Source: Aphanothece cf. minutissima CCALA 015
GTDB lineage: Bacteria; Cyanobacteriota; Cyanobacteriia; PCC-6307; Cyanobiaceae
DNA: 64,000 nucleotides
NCBI GenBank assembly: GCA_003003925.1
Contig: PVWP01000002.1
Coordinates: forward strand, 124,001 to 188,000
Reading direction: 5' to 3'
Shown here: positions 34,248 through 44,074 of the stretch, piece by piece
Layout: each line of letters opens with the position of its first letter
Position numbering within the stretch: position 1 is the stretch's first letter
Program-made: the position numbers and the translations under genes
The notes under the pieces: model-generated
The model's input: the letters and a program-made list of their open reading frames with translations, nothing else
Database searches by the model: none
What the model was told of the DNA's origin: nothing

Positions 34248-35066
34248 GTGAGCAGTTTTCTGGCAGCGGCGCTGCAACTCACCAGCACGCCGGACCCCGA
34301 CGCCAATTTCTCGGCGGCCGAGGAGCTGATCGAGCTGGCCGCCCGCCGCGGCGCCGACCTGGTCGGCCTGCCGGAGAACTTCGCCTTCATGGGCGATGAC
34401 GCCCGCCGCCTGGAGCTGGCGCCGCTGCTGGCTGAGCGCTGCAGCCGCTTTCTGGTGACGATGGCCCGTCGCTACCAGGTCACCCTGCTGGGGGGCGGCT
34501 TCCCGGTGCCGGCCGGTGAAGGCCAGACCTTCAACCGCGCCGAGCTGGTGGGGCGGGAAGGCCAGCTCCTGGCCCGCTACGACAAGATCCACCTCTTCGA
34601 TGTGGACCTGCCGGACGGCATCACCTACCGGGAGTCGGCCACCGTGCAGCCGGGCCATGAACCGCCGCCGGTGGTCGATGTGCCGGGCCTCTGCCGGGTC
34701 GGGCTTTCGATCTGTTACGACGTCCGCTTCCCCGAGCTCTACCGCCAGCTGGCCGGTTCCGGGGCCCAGCTGCTGATGATCCCGGCGGCGTTCACCGCCT
34801 ACACCGGCAAGGACCACTGGCAGGTGCTGCTCCAGGCCCGGGCCATCGAGAACACTGCCTACGTGCTTGCCCCCGCCCAGACGGGCCTCCATTACGGCCG
34901 CCGCCAGACCCACGGCCATGCCCTGGTGATCGATCCCTGGGGCACCGTGATGGCGGATGCCGGCGTGGAGCCGGGCCTGGCGATGGCCCCGGTCGACATG
35001 GCCCACGAGGCCAGGGTCCGTGCCCAGATGCCGAGCCTCCAGCACCGCCATCCGGCGTTGTTCTGA
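34248..35066 (+). CDS. Nitrilase-superfamily amidohydrolase (Nit1/Nit2 type)
   Basis: A 272-residue C-N hydrolase with the Glu-Lys-Cys catalytic triad: LPENFAFMG (Glu near 43), DKIHLFDVDLPD (Lys near 116), and SICYDVRFPELYRQLA (Cys near 150). The DVDLPDG and SICYDVRFPE motifs fit the Nit1/Nit2 branch, which in other organisms removes deaminated glutathione or omega-amides. ATG is absent; GTG 34248 is the natural start. It lies 2 nt before the amidase start region, so the two probably share a transcript. Confidence 0.9.
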   Translation: MSSFLAAALQLTSTPDPDANFSAAEELIELAARRGADLVGLPENFAFMGDDARRLELAPLLAERCSRFLVTMARRYQVTLLGGGFPVPAGEGQTFNRAELVGREGQLLARYDKIHLFDVDLPDGITYRESATVQPGHEPPPVVDVPGLCRVGLSICYDVRFPELYRQLAGSGAQLLMIPAAFTAYTGKDHWQVLLQARAIENTAYVLAPAQTGLHYGRRQTHGHALVIDPWGTVMADAGVEPGLAMAPVDMAHEARVRAQMPSLQHRHPALF

Positions 35067-35071
35067 GGGTG

Positions 35072-36172
35072 ATGGGAGTGCGTGCGACGCGATTCGCCTG
35101 GCTGCTGACCCTGCCCCTGGTGCTCGGGGCCCTTCCCGCCAGGGCGGCGAGTGCCCTTTCCGCCTGGCGCCTGAGCCGGGAGGGGGTGCTGGAGCTGCGC
35201 ACCTCGCCGGGGGTGCGGCTGCAGGCCTTCTACGAGGAGGGCTCCGGCGTCACCGGACCCCGGGTCTGGGTGGATCTGCCGGGTGCCCCCCAGCGCAGTC
35301 GCTCGGTCCCCGTCGGCGGCCTGGTGCGGGAGGTGCGCATCGGCCGGCCCGACCCCGGCACCACCCGGCTGGTGCTCGAATTCCGTCCCGGCACCCGACT
35401 CGACCCGCGCCAGCTGCGCCTGGTGGGAACGGCCCGGGACCGCTGGCGCCTCTCCCTCACCGGCCTGCCCCTGAGCGGCTTCACCCGCAATGTCGGCGAG
35501 GGCGACATGGACGCCCCCACCTCCAGCTGGACCGCCTCACGCCCCACCGGCTTCGGCAGCAGCGGCCGGGCCACCTCCGGCCGGCCCATCTCCGCCGATG
35601 GGCTGCCGGTGGTGCCCCGGGGCCGCTTCCGGGTGGTGATCGACCCGGGCCACGGTGGCCCCGATCCGGGGGCCGTGGGGATCGGCGGCCTGCGGGAGAC
35701 CGATGTGGTGCTGGACGTGAGCCTGCAGGTGGCCCAGCTGCTCCAGGCCCGGGGGGTGCAGGTGCTGATGACCCGCACCTCGGAGGTGGACGTCGACCTG
35801 CCCCCGCGGGTGGCGCTCGCCAACAGCAGCAACGCCGACGTGTTCGTCAGCATCCATGCCAATGCCCTGAGCATGGCCCGCCCCGACGTGAACGGCGTCG
35901 AGACGTTCTATTTCCAGTCCGGCAGCTCCCAGCGGCTGGCCCAGGCGATCCAGTCCCGGATCATGGCGATCTCGCCGGGCACGCCCGACCGCGGGGCCCG
36001 GCCCGGGCGGTTCTTCGTGATCCGCCGCACGGTGATGCCGGCGGCCCTGGCGGAGATGGGGTTCGTCACCGGCCGCATCGACGCCCCGCGGCTGGCCGAT
36101 CCCGCCTTCCGCCGCCGCCTGGCGGTGGCCATCAGCGCCGGCATCCTCGACTTTCTCCAGGGGGCCTCTTGA
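35072..36172 (+). CDS. amiC: N-acetylmuramoyl-L-alanine amidase with AMIN-like domain
   Basis: The 366-residue protein is secreted: a signal peptide MGVRATRFAWLLTLPLVLGA with cleavage after ARA. Residues 25-125 form a beta-rich region like the AMIN peptidoglycan-binding domain. The catalytic domain follows a linker, starting VVIDPGHGGPDPGAVG near residue 190, with the zinc ligands His there, Glu in GLRETDVVLD, and His in VFVSIHANAL, and the C-terminal ALAEMGFVTGR. Such amidases split septal murein. ATG 35072 is preferred to a GTG at 35069. Confidence 0.92.
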   Translation: MGVRATRFAWLLTLPLVLGALPARAASALSAWRLSREGVLELRTSPGVRLQAFYEEGSGVTGPRVWVDLPGAPQRSRSVPVGGLVREVRIGRPDPGTTRLVLEFRPGTRLDPRQLRLVGTARDRWRLSLTGLPLSGFTRNVGEGDMDAPTSSWTASRPTGFGSSGRATSGRPISADGLPVVPRGRFRVVIDPGHGGPDPGAVGIGGLRETDVVLDVSLQVAQLLQARGVQVLMTRTSEVDVDLPPRVALANSSNADVFVSIHANALSMARPDVNGVETFYFQSGSSQRLAQAIQSRIMAISPGTPDRGARPGRFFVIRRTVMPAALAEMGFVTGRIDAPRLADPAFRRRLAVAISAGILDFLQGAS

Positions 36173-36993
36173 GCCTCCTGGTGGGTCTGTTCGACAGCGG
36201 TCTGGGGGGGCTCACGGTGCTGCGTCAGGTCCATGCCCTCTACCCCCACTCCCCCTGCCTCTATCTGGGCGACACGGCCCGGGTTCCCTACGGCCAGCGT
36301 TCCAAGGAGGAGATCCGCTCGATCGCCTCGGAGGTGGTGCACTGGCTGCGGCTCCAGGGGGTGGGGGTGCTGGTGATGGCCTGCAACACCTCCAATGCCC
36401 TGGCCCTGGACGTGGCGGTGGCCGAAGCGGGCGTGCCGGTGGTGGGGCTGATCGACAGTCTGGCCAGCGACCTCACCAGCGATCACGTCGGGGTGCTGGC
36501 CACCCCGGCCACCGCCGCCAGCGGTGCCTACCGGCGCTCGATCCAGGCCTGCCGCCCCTCGGCCCGGGTGCTGGAGGTGGGCTGCCCCGCCTTCGTGCCC
36601 CTGATCGAGGCCGGCAACCTGCAGGCCCCGGAACTGCGGGCCGCCGCCGCCGATTACCTGGCCCCGCTGCTGGCGGCGAACGTGGACACGGTCGTGCTGG
36701 GCTGCACCCATTACCCGCTGCTGCGGGCCCTGCTGGCCGAACTGCTTCCCCCCGATGTGCAGCTGGTGGACCCGGCCCTGGCGGCCGCCCAGCGCCTCGG
36801 CCCCCTGCTGGCCAGCCTGGGGGATTCCCCCGAGGTGGACCAGGCGGGGGAGTCGGTGCGCCCCCCCCTGCAGCGCACCCGCTTCTGCGTCACCGGCCCC
36901 GCCGACGCCTTTGCCAGCGCGGCCGCCGCCTGGCTGGGCAGCCGGCCGGCGGTGCGCAGCGTCAGCCTGCAGTCGCCCACCCGCGCCTACTGA
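36169..36993 (+). CDS. murI: Glutamate racemase
   Basis: The 274-residue enzyme makes D-glutamate for peptidoglycan. It has the opening GLFDSGLGGLTVLRQV, CLYLGDTARVPYGQRS, the first catalytic cysteine in MACNTSNALAL (about residue 73), and the second in VVLGCTHYPLLR (about 184). The start is probably TTG at 36169, overlapping the amidase TGA as TTGA; an internal GTG at 36181 is the alternative. The gene pair amiC-murI is cell-wall directed. Confidence 0.94.
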   Translation: MSLLVGLFDSGLGGLTVLRQVHALYPHSPCLYLGDTARVPYGQRSKEEIRSIASEVVHWLRLQGVGVLVMACNTSNALALDVAVAEAGVPVVGLIDSLASDLTSDHVGVLATPATAASGAYRRSIQACRPSARVLEVGCPAFVPLIEAGNLQAPELRAAAADYLAPLLAANVDTVVLGCTHYPLLRALLAELLPPDVQLVDPALAAAQRLGPLLASLGDSPEVDQAGESVRPPLQRTRFCVTGPADAFASAAAAWLGSRPAVRSVSLQSPTRAY

Positions 36994-37030
36994 GGCACGG
37001 CCCCTAGGATCCTTTCATCGTGGAGGTGAC

Positions 37031-38002
37031 GTGGCGACGGTTGCAGAGTTGCTCCAGCCGGTGGAGTCCGACCTCGATGCCCTGCTGGCCGACCTGCGCA
37101 GCCTGATCGGCGCCGGCCATCCGATCCTGCAGGCGGCCGCCGAGCACCTGTTCGCGGCCGGTGGCAAGCGGCTGCGGCCGGGCATCGTGCTGCTGCTGTC
37201 GCGGGCCATCGCTCCCGACGGCGGCCTCAGCCCCCGCCACCGGCGGCTGGCGGAGATCACCGAGATGATCCACACCGCCTCCCTCGTCCACGACGACGTC
37301 GTCGATGAGGCTGCCACCCGCCGCGGGGTGGCCACGGTGCACAGCCGCTTCAACCACCGCGTCGCGGTGCTGGCCGGCGATTTCCTGTTCGCCCAGGCCA
37401 GCTGGCACCTCGCCAATCTCGACGACCTCGATGTCGTCAAACTGCTCTCGCGCGTGATCATGGATCTGGCCGACGGCGAGGTGCGCCAGGGCCTGTTCCG
37501 CTACGACACCGGCCAGAGCTTCGAGACCTACCTCGAGAAGAGCTACTGCAAGACCGCTTCCCTGATCGCCAACAGCGCCCGGGCCGCCGGGGTGCTCACC
37601 GGCCTCAGCGAACCCCGGCTCGACGCCCTCTACCGCTTCGGGCGCCAGCTGGGTCTGGCCTTCCAGGTGGTTGACGACATCCTTGATTTCACCGCCAGCG
37701 ACCAGCAACTCGGCAAACCCGCCGCCAGCGATCTGGCCTCCGGCTATCTCACCGCTCCGGTGCTCTACGCCCTCGAGGAGCGTCCGGCCCTGGCGGGTCT
37801 GATCGAGCGCGAGTTCTGCGAGGCCGGCGACCTCGACCAGGCCCTGGCGATGGTGCGCGGCTGCGAGGCCATCGGCCGTTCCCGGGCCCTGGCGGAGGGC
37901 TTCGCCCGCGAAGCCCATGAGGCGATCGAGTGGCTGCCCCCCTCGGAGCCCCGCAGCGCCCTTCGGGCCCTGCCGGAATTCGTCCTCAGCCGCCTCTATT
38001 GA
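37031..38002 (+). CDS. sds: All-trans polyprenyl (solanesyl-type) diphosphate synthase
   Basis: The 323-residue long-chain prenyltransferase makes the side chain of plastoquinone. The first DDxxD motif is LVHDDVVDEA and the second is VVDDILDF, each in normal position, with KRLRPGIVLLLSRA and GEVRQGLF as expected. GTG at 37031 is preceded by GGAGGT (37022-37027) with an unusually short 3 nt gap, so start usage may be inefficient. Chain length (C40-C45) is inferred from the organism, not from sequence. Confidence 0.93.
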   Translation: MATVAELLQPVESDLDALLADLRSLIGAGHPILQAAAEHLFAAGGKRLRPGIVLLLSRAIAPDGGLSPRHRRLAEITEMIHTASLVHDDVVDEAATRRGVATVHSRFNHRVAVLAGDFLFAQASWHLANLDDLDVVKLLSRVIMDLADGEVRQGLFRYDTGQSFETYLEKSYCKTASLIANSARAAGVLTGLSEPRLDALYRFGRQLGLAFQVVDDILDFTASDQQLGKPAASDLASGYLTAPVLYALEERPALAGLIEREFCEAGDLDQALAMVRGCEAIGRSRALAEGFAREAHEAIEWLPPSEPRSALRALPEFVLSRLY

Positions 38003-38009
38003 TCCGGCT

Positions 38010-38684
38010 CTAGGGATCCAGCTCCACTTCCTCCAGGGAGTTCAGGCAGACCACGTCTTCGGGATAGGCCTGGCAGCCCACCCCCGGCGGCAGCAGCACG
38101 TGCACCCGGCAGCCGGCGCCGAGGGCGGCGGCCACCCCGGCCCTGGAATCCTCGAAGGCCCAGCAGGCGGTCGGCGCCACCCCGAGGCGGTGGGCCGCCA
38201 GCAGGAAGGGATCGGGGGCGGGCTTGCCGTCGCCCAGCTCCGGATCGTCGCCATGGACCCGTTCGCTGATCAGGGCCAGCCAGGGGTGGGGGGCCACCTT
38301 CCTGTCCACCGCCGGTCGGGCACTGCTGGTGGCCAGCGCCATGGGGATCCCCAGGGCCCGGCAGCGCCGCACCAGGGCCTCGGCACCGGGCATGGCCGGG
38401 GCGGAGGCCAGCAGGGCCTCGGCGATGGGCTGGCGCACCGCCAGCAGCTCCTCCTCGCTCAGGCGGGGGCCGCCCGCGGCGAGGATCCACTGGCGCACCT
38501 GGCTGGCGCAGTCGCGCCGCCGGCGGCCCCGCAGGCTGAGGAGCTCGGGCTCATCGAGGGGCCGGCCGAAGCGGCTGGCCGCCGCCTGCCAGGCCCGGGC
38601 ATGGGCGGGCTCGGTGTCCAGCAGCAGTCCGTCGAGATCGAACAGGCAGGCGGCGGGTCGCTGGGGCATCCCCCCAGCCTGCAT
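38010..38684 (-). CDS. HAD-superfamily phosphatase (subfamily IA)
   Basis: The 224-residue protein has the four HAD motifs: FDLDGLLLDTE with nucleophile Asp near residue 15, LATSSARP, Lys in VHGDDPELGDGKPAPDPF, and ACWAFEDSRAGVAAALGAG. A helical cap between residues 18 and 85 makes it subfamily IA, close to phosphoglycolate phosphatase and beta-phosphoglucomutase. Substrate unknown. The start ATG overlaps the stop of the upstream gene by 1 nt (TGATG), so they are co-translated. Confidence 0.9.
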   Translation of the reverse strand: MQAGGMPQRPAACLFDLDGLLLDTEPAHARAWQAAASRFGRPLDEPELLSLRGRRRRDCASQVRQWILAAGGPRLSEEELLAVRQPIAEALLASAPAMPGAEALVRRCRALGIPMALATSSARPAVDRKVAPHPWLALISERVHGDDPELGDGKPAPDPFLLAAHRLGVAPTACWAFEDSRAGVAAALGAGCRVHVLLPPGVGCQAYPEDVVCLNSLEEVELDP

Positions 38685-38995
38685 CAGGACGGATCGTTCT
38701 CGGGGTAGCGATCCTCCAGGGCGGTCTCCAGGGTGGTAAGCAGCAGCACCAGGGCGGCCCGCTCATCGAGCTCACTGCCGCTCACCTCGCTGATCCAGCG
38801 GTGGCAGAGCCCCTCGATCTGCTGGAACAGGGCGGTGCCGCCCCGCAGCAGGGTCATCACCTTCTCGACGTTGTCCTCATCGATGTCCGGCGGCAGCCCC
38901 ACCACGTAGCGGCGGCCATCGTCCCCCACATAGGTGAGGTTGCCGTCGGCGTCCAGCGTCGGGCCGGCATGGGGCGTGATCGGCTGCTCCTCCAT
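38684..38995 (-). CDS. Conserved hypothetical protein
   Basis: The 103-residue acidic soluble protein has an opening TLDADGNLTYVGDDGRRYVVGLPPDIDEDN, which is a small beta hairpin, followed by a helical segment (VEKVMTLLRGGTALFQQIEGLCHRWISE) and an Asp/Glu-rich end. No recognised family. It is the first gene of a pair with the HAD phosphatase, sharing the TGATG junction. It looks widely conserved in picocyanobacteria, but I cannot name it. Confidence 0.72.
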   Translation of the reverse strand: MEEQPITPHAGPTLDADGNLTYVGDDGRRYVVGLPPDIDEDNVEKVMTLLRGGTALFQQIEGLCHRWISEVSGSELDERAALVLLLTTLETALEDRYPENDPS

Positions 38996-39110
38996 GGCCT
39001 TCCGCTCCAGTCCCGTGGGGTCGTCCCCTGGCTAACGCCGCCGCGCGATCTTGCCAAGCAGGGATGAGCAGCCCTGATCGGCCGGCCGGAGGGTCCGGAC
39101 GGCCCGGCGC

Positions 39111-39563
39111 TCAGCGGTTCAGCCGCTGCATCCGCCAGGTGACGAACGTGCCGATCGGGCTCCAGAGCAGGAACGGCACCAGCAGCAGAGCGGCCTCCGG
39201 CGAGACGGGCCGCAGCGCCAGGGCCAGCCCCAGGCCCCAGATCCAGCCGGCCGCACCCGCCGCCGTTCCCCACGCCAGCCGGCGGGTGCGGCAGATCAGC
39301 AGCGTGTAGCTCTGCACCAGAACCAGCAGCCCCAGGTAGGCGGCCATGGCCAGGGGCGCCGTCGCCCCTCCGGCCCGCCAGCGGAGCAGGGCCGAGGCGT
39401 AGAAGCAGAGGTAGATCAGGGACCAGATCAGCGGGATCCAGCGCTCGAAGGTGAGCCAGCGGGGGCGCCTGAGCCGCAGGAACCAGGCGAACTGCTGGCG
39501 GCTCGGGGTGAGGACGGCGATCACCAGGCCCATCACCAGCAGGATCGTCAGCCAGGCGGGCAT
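39111..39563 (-). CDS. TspO/MBR-family-like membrane protein
   Basis: A 150-residue protein with about four or five membrane segments. The pattern RRPRWLTFERWIPLIWSLIYLCFYASALL resembles the TspO PPxWxF...P...W block, and further helices (YLGLLVLVQSYTLLI, AGWIWGLGLALAL) complete a similar layout. It lacks the obvious LPPxW hallmark, so it is a divergent member. ATG at 39563 is chosen because the stretch upstream is disordered and Ala/Pro-rich. A second TspO-like gene lies at 23494. Function unknown. Confidence 0.65.
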   Translation of the reverse strand: MPAWLTILLVMGLVIAVLTPSRQQFAWFLRLRRPRWLTFERWIPLIWSLIYLCFYASALLRWRAGGATAPLAMAAYLGLLVLVQSYTLLICRTRRLAWGTAAGAAGWIWGLGLALALRPVSPEAALLLVPFLLWSPIGTFVTWRMQRLNR

Positions 39564-39642
39564 GGGAGGGGGGCGGTTGCTTCCAGCGTGGCCAGGCTGC
39601 GGTTGAATGCACCATGCCCCAGCCTGCCCGGCAGGCCACGCC

Positions 39643-41616
39643 ATGACCCAGGACTCCTCCCCCACCATCGAGTCGGTGCTCCAGGAAGAGCGGCAGTTCG
39701 CCCCGCCGCCGGCGCTGGCCGCCGAGGCCCGCATCGGTTCGATGGCGGCCTACGACGCCCTGGCGGCGCAAGCCGCGGCCGATCCGGACGGCTTCTGGGG
39801 CGAGGCGGCCCGCCGCGAGCTGCACTGGTTCGAGCCCTTCGACACGGTGCTCGACTGGAGCGACCCCCCCTTCGCCCGCTGGTTCGAGGGGGGCACCACG
39901 AATCTCTCCTACAACTGCCTGGATCGCCATCTGGACGGCCCCCGGGCCGACAAGACGGCCCTCATCTGGGAGGGGGAGCCGGGCGACGGCCGTTCCTTCA
40001 CCTACCGCGAGCTCCACGCCGAGGTCTGCCGTGCCGCCAACGCCCTCAAGGCCCTCGGCGTCGGCAAGGGCGATCTGGTGGCCCTCTACATGCCGATGGT
40101 GCCGGAGGCGGCCATCGCCATGCTGGCCTGCGCCCGCATCGGTGCCCCCCACTCGGTGGTGTTCGGCGGCTTCTCGGCGGAGGCCCTGCGCGACCGCCTG
40201 ATCGACGGGCAGGTGAAGCTGGTGATCACCGCCGACGGCGGCTTCCGCAAGGACAAGGCCGTGGCGCTCAAGCCCGCCGTGGACCAGGCCCTGGCGGAAG
40301 GGTGCCCCAGTGTCGAACACGTGCTGGTGGTGCGGCGCACCGGCGAGGCCACCGGCTTCGAGGCCGGCCGCGACGTCTGGTGGCATGAGCTGGTGGATGG
40401 CCAGAGCGCCGACTGCCCGGCCGAGCCCATGGCCAGCGAGGACCGGCTGTTCGTGCTCTACACCTCCGGCTCCACCGGCAAGCCCAAGGGGGTGGTGCAC
40501 ACCACCGCCGGCTACAACCTCTGGGCCCACCTCACCTTCCAGTGGATCTTCGACATCCGTGAGGACGACATTCACTGGTGCACCGCCGATGTGGGCTGGA
40601 TCACGGGCCACAGCTACATCGTCTACGGGCCCCTCTCCAACGGCGCCACCACGCTGATGTACGAGGGGGCGCCGCGTCCCTCCAAACCCGGCGCCTTCTG
40701 GGAGGTGATCCAGAAACACAGGGTGACGATCTTCTACACCGCCCCCACGGCGATCCGGGCCTTCATGAAGAGCGGCCGCGCGGTGCCCGACCAGTACGAC
40801 ATGGCCAGCCTGCGGATCCTCGGCACCGTCGGTGAGCCGATCAACCCCGAGGCCTGGATGTGGTACCGGGATGTGATCGGCGGCGACCGCTGCCCCGTGG
40901 TGGACACCTGGTGGCAGACGGAGACCGGCGGGGTGATGATCAGCCCCCTGCCCGGGGCCACCCCCACCAAGCCCGGATCGGCCACCCTGCCCCTGCCCGG
41001 CATTGCCGCCGACGTGGTGGACCTGGAGGGCAACAGCGTGCCGACGGGGCAGGGGGGCTACCTGGCGGTGCGGCGCCCCTGGCCCGGGATGATGCGCACC
41101 GTCCACGGCGACCCGGAGCGCTTCCGCCGCAGCTACTGGGAACACATCCGCCCCGCCGACGGCAGCTGGCTGTACTTCGCCGGCGACGGCGCCCGCCGCG
41201 ATGCGGACGGTTACTTCTGGGTGATGGGCCGGGTGGATGACGTGATCAACGTCTCCGGCCACCGGCTGGGCACCATGGAGATCGAATCGGCCCTGGTGAG
41301 CCACCCGTCCGTGGCGGAGGCGGCGGTGGTGGGCCGGCCCGACGAGCTCAAGGGGGAAGGGATTGTCGCCTTCGTGACCCTGGATGTGGGGGTGGACGGC
41401 GATGCGGCCCTGGAGGCCGAGCTGCGCCGCCACGTGGGGCTGGAGATCGGGCCGATCGCCCGGCCGGACGTGATCCGCTTCACCGATGCCCTGCCCAAGA
41501 CCCGCAGCGGCAAGATCATGCGTCGCATTCTGCGGTCCCTGGCGGCGGGGCAGGACGTCAGCGGCGACACCTCCACCCTGGAGGACCGCTCGGTGCTCGA
41601 TCAGCTGCGGGTCTGA
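39643..41616 (+). CDS. acs: Acetyl-CoA synthetase
   Basis: The 657-residue enzyme activates acetate with ATP and CoA. The AMP-binding P-loop is [17 protein letters not shown], with [41 protein letters not shown], and the C-terminal catalytic lysine in [12 protein letters not shown] near residue 624. It is subject in other bacteria to acetylation at that lysine; no acetylase is adjacent here. ATG at 39643 follows the divergent TspO-like gene. The 3' end overlaps the DUF1350 gene by 16 nt. Confidence 0.97.
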   Translation: MTQDSSPTIESVLQEERQFAPPPALAAEARIGSMAAYDALAAQAAADPDGFWGEAARRELHWFEPFDTVLDWSDPPFARWFEGGTTNLSYNCLDRHLDGPRADKTALIWEGEPGDGRSFTYRELHAEVCRAANALKALGVGKGDLVALYMPMVPEAAIAMLACARIGAPHSVVFGGFSAEALRDRLIDGQVKLVITADGGFRKDKAVALKPAVDQALAEGCPSVEHVLVVRRTGEATGFEAGRDVWWHELVDGQSADCPAEPMASEDRLFVLYTSGSTGKPKGVVHTTAGYNLWAHLTFQWIFDIREDDIHWCTADVGWITGHSYIVYGPLSNGATTLMYEGAPRPSKPGAFWEVIQKHRVTIFYTAPTAIRAFMKSGRAVPDQYDMASLRILGTVGEPINPEAWMWYRDVIGGDRCPVVDTWWQTETGGVMISPLPGATPTKPGSATLPLPGIAADVVDLEGNSVPTGQGGYLAVRRPWPGMMRTVHGDPERFRRSYWEHIRPADGSWLYFAGDGARRDADGYFWVMGRVDDVINVSGHRLGTMEIESALVSHPSVAEAAVVGRPDELKGEGIVAFVTLDVGVDGDAALEAELRRHVGLEIGPIARPDVIRFTDALPKTRSGKIMRRILRSLAAGQDVSGDTSTLEDRSVLDQLRV

Positions 41617-42356
41617 GACCAGGCGCCGATCTGCTCGGCCAGCCGCTCCATGGAGCGCTGGCGGGCCGGATCATCGGCCCACTCCCCCAGAAACTGCTTG
41701 CGCAGCCCACCGCTGGCCGGGGTGAGGTGATCCCCCGGCAGTTCCAGCAGGGTGGAAGCATCGCCTGCCCTGGCCTGCAGCACGCCGATCAGCCGCCCGC
41801 TCTGGTCGATCGTGTCGCGGCTGAAGCGCACCACCAGGTTGCGGGGCTGGCGGTAGCTGCTGCCGATCTGCCTCAGGGTGTCCTCCGGGGAGGGGCTGAA
41901 CTCACTGCGGAAGCGGAACTGCTGGCCCAGCTCCGCCAGGAAGGGGATCGACCGCTCGGCCGAGAAGTTGTTGAAGCTGAGGGCCACCAGGCCATCGCAG
42001 CGGCGCCCGCCGTCGGGGGCGAGCAGATGCAGTTTGCAGCCGAGGCTGTGGCCCAGCCGGATCAGGGGGAAGGCGGACCCACCGGAGGCCGGAGGGTCCT
42101 GCGGCTCCATCGCCCCCTCCCGCTGCTGGCGGAACAGGCGCCAGGCGGTGTTGGCCTGGGCCTGGTGGTCGAAGCCCGGCACGTAGCTCCAGGCGTGGAT
42201 GCGCCAGCCCCGCGCCGCCAGGGCCTCGAGACAGCGCCGGTAGCTGAGCTGGGGGGTGGCGGCCAGGTAGCTGCCACCGATGAACTCGATCAGCCCGCGG
42301 GGCCGGCCCGGCGGCTCCAGCCGCCAGAGCTCACCCTGCTGTCGCCACGCCGTCAT
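41601..42356 (-). CDS. DUF1350 family protein (alpha/beta-hydrolase-like)
   Basis: The 251-residue protein belongs to DUF1350, a cyanobacterial and plastid family. It has an opening [30 protein letters not shown], a [11 protein letters not shown] box (about residue 102) resembling the nucleophile elbow GxSxG, and [15 protein letters not shown]. The Ser at that elbow makes a hydrolase plausible, though family activity is not known to me. It converges with acs, overlapping by 16 nt. Confidence 0.88.
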   Translation of the reverse strand: MTAWRQQGELWRLEPPGRPRGLIEFIGGSYLAATPQLSYRRCLEALAARGWRIHAWSYVPGFDHQAQANTAWRLFRQQREGAMEPQDPPASGGSAFPLIRLGHSLGCKLHLLAPDGGRRCDGLVALSFNNFSAERSIPFLAELGQQFRFRSEFSPSPEDTLRQIGSSYRQPRNLVVRFSRDTIDQSGRLIGVLQARAGDASTLLELPGDHLTPASGGLRKQFLGEWADDPARQRSMERLAEQIGAWSQTRS

Positions 42357-42390
42357 CGTCCGGTTCCCCCGTGCTGGATCGTGGGCCGGT

Positions 42391-42855
42391 TCAGGAGGCC
42401 TGGAGACCGCGCAGGGCGTCGAGGGCCTCGCGCCGGTGGGCCGGGCCGTCCAGCAGGTTGTTGAACACGTGGCGGATCACCCCCGTTCCGTCGATGACGT
42501 AGGTGACCCGGCCGGGCAGCAGCCCCAGCACGCTGGGCACGCCGAAGGCCTTGCGCAGCCGGTTGCCCGCGTCCACCAGCAGGGGGAAAGGCAGCCGGTG
42601 GCGGTTGGCGAAGCGGCGGTGGCTGGCGGCATCGTCGCCGCTGACGCCCCACACCTCGGCCCCGAGCGCCTGCAGGTCGGCGTAGCTGTCGCGGAAGGCG
42701 CAGGCCTCCATGGTGCAGCCGGGGGTCTCGTCCTTGGGATAGAAGAACAGCACCAGGGCCTTGCCCTCCAGGTGGTCGCTGCGGTGCTCGGTGCCGTCCT
42801 GGTCGGGGAGGGCGATCAGGGGGGCGGTGTCGCCGGGGGCGAGGGCTGGGGCCAC
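42391..42855 (-). CDS. bcp: Peroxiredoxin Q (bacterioferritin comigratory protein type)
   Basis: The 154-residue thiol peroxidase removes hydroperoxides using thioredoxin. The peroxidatic site is PKDETPGCTMEACAF, with two cysteines five residues apart as in PrxQ. The remaining fold (LVLFFYPKDE, VWGVSGDDAASHRRFANRHRLPFPLL, RVTYVIDGTGVIRHV) is standard. GTG at 42855 is the best start; no strong SD precedes it. The 149 nt to the next, divergent gene shows no clear signal. Confidence 0.94.
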   Translation of the reverse strand: MAPALAPGDTAPLIALPDQDGTEHRSDHLEGKALVLFFYPKDETPGCTMEACAFRDSYADLQALGAEVWGVSGDDAASHRRFANRHRLPFPLLVDAGNRLRKAFGVPSVLGLLPGRVTYVIDGTGVIRHVFNNLLDGPAHRREALDALRGLQAS

Positions 42856-43004
42856 GGAGCGGGGGACGGGGCAGGATCGAGCAAGCCTAGGAAGCCGGCA
42901 CCGGCGGGGTCGGGCCCGGGGCCAGCCGGGTGGCGCCTGACGCTGGGCCCGCCGGGTGGGGCCGGAAGGCCTTGCCCGGCTTGCGACCATGGAGCAGCGT
43001 GCGG

Positions 43005-43952
43005 ATGGCGCCGATGCAGGAGCAACCCGGTCTCTGGCAGCAGAACGACCTGCTGGGCCTGGCCGCCCCGGAGCCCCCCGTCCCGGCCGCATCCCCGTCG
43101 CCCGCCACCGCGCCACCCCCGGCCTCCGCGCCGCCGCCGGCCCCATGGCCACCGCAGGCCCCCGTGGAACCGCCGCGCCCCGTTGCCATCACCCTGCCGG
43201 CCTGCGCGGGGCGTCCCCAGCGGGCCCTTCCCCGGGGGCCCGAGACCCTGCTGATCCTCGACACGGAGACCACGGGCCTCTCCACCCTCCAGGGGCAGTG
43301 CATCGAGGTGGGGGCGATCCTGTTCCACGTGCCCCACCGGGCCGTGCTCACCCAGGTGTCGTTCCTGCTGCCCTGCCCGGCCAATGCCGCCGAGGCCATC
43401 AACGGCATCCCCGCCGCCGTGACGCGGCTGGAGCAGCCCCTGCAGGAGGCCCTGGCCTGTTTCGCGGCCATGGCCGCCGCCTGTGACGCCGTGGTGGCCC
43501 ACAACGCCGCCTTCGATCGCCAGTGGTTCGGCCTGGGGCCCCTGCCGCCCCTGGAGCGCCCCTGGATCTGCTCAATGGAGGACATCCGCTGGCCGGCCGA
43601 GCGCCAGCTGCGCAGCACCCCCTCGGTCCGCGATCTGGCCCTCGCCTATGGGGTTCCCGTGTGGGCCGCCCACCGCGCCCTCACCGACTGCATCTACCTG
43701 GCCCAGGTGTTCGAGCGCTGCGGCGATCTGGAGGCGCTGCTGCTGGCCGCCCTGGAGCCCCGCAGCCTCTACCGCGCCGAACTGCCCTACGCCGAGCGTC
43801 ACCGTGCCAAGGAAGCCGGTTTCCGCTGGAACGAGGCCGTGCCGCGCGCCTGGAGCCGCCGGCTGAGCCGGCGGGAAGTGGAAGCCCTGCCCTTCCCCGT
43901 TGAGCTGGTGGCGGATCCGGTCCCCGCCGATCGGCTGGCCCACAGCGCCTGA
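43005..43952 (+). CDS. DnaQ-like 3'-5' exonuclease with Pro/Ala-rich N-terminus
   Basis: The 315-residue protein has a Pro/Ala-rich, probably disordered start of about 80 residues and then a DEDDh exonuclease domain. LLILDTETTGLSTLQGQCIEVGAI provides the first two acidic ligands, AVVAHNAAFDRQWF the third, and WAAHRALTDCIYLAQVF the final His-Asp pair. It resembles the epsilon/ExoX group rather than a full DNA polymerase III epsilon with its polymerase-binding tail. The start is uncertain: ATGs at 43005 and 43014 and a GTG at 42999 compete. Confidence 0.87.
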   Translation: MAPMQEQPGLWQQNDLLGLAAPEPPVPAASPSPATAPPPASAPPPAPWPPQAPVEPPRPVAITLPACAGRPQRALPRGPETLLILDTETTGLSTLQGQCIEVGAILFHVPHRAVLTQVSFLLPCPANAAEAINGIPAAVTRLEQPLQEALACFAAMAAACDAVVAHNAAFDRQWFGLGPLPPLERPWICSMEDIRWPAERQLRSTPSVRDLALAYGVPVWAAHRALTDCIYLAQVFERCGDLEALLLAALEPRSLYRAELPYAERHRAKEAGFRWNEAVPRAWSRRLSRREVEALPFPVELVADPVPADRLAHSA

Positions 43953-44074
43953 GGTCGGCGGCGGTTCGGTCGGGGATCTTCCGTTTTTGTTTCGATCCTT
44001 GAAGCAGAACCGGGGATCCCGGGCACTGCTGGCCAGCCTCCCCACCCTTGGGATGTTCTTCCGGGGTCGGAGCC

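Noticed and set aside
41601..42356. Possible nucleic-acid role of the DUF1350 product
   Set aside because: The sequence is alpha/beta-hydrolase-like with a GHSLG elbow and no basic patch supporting it.
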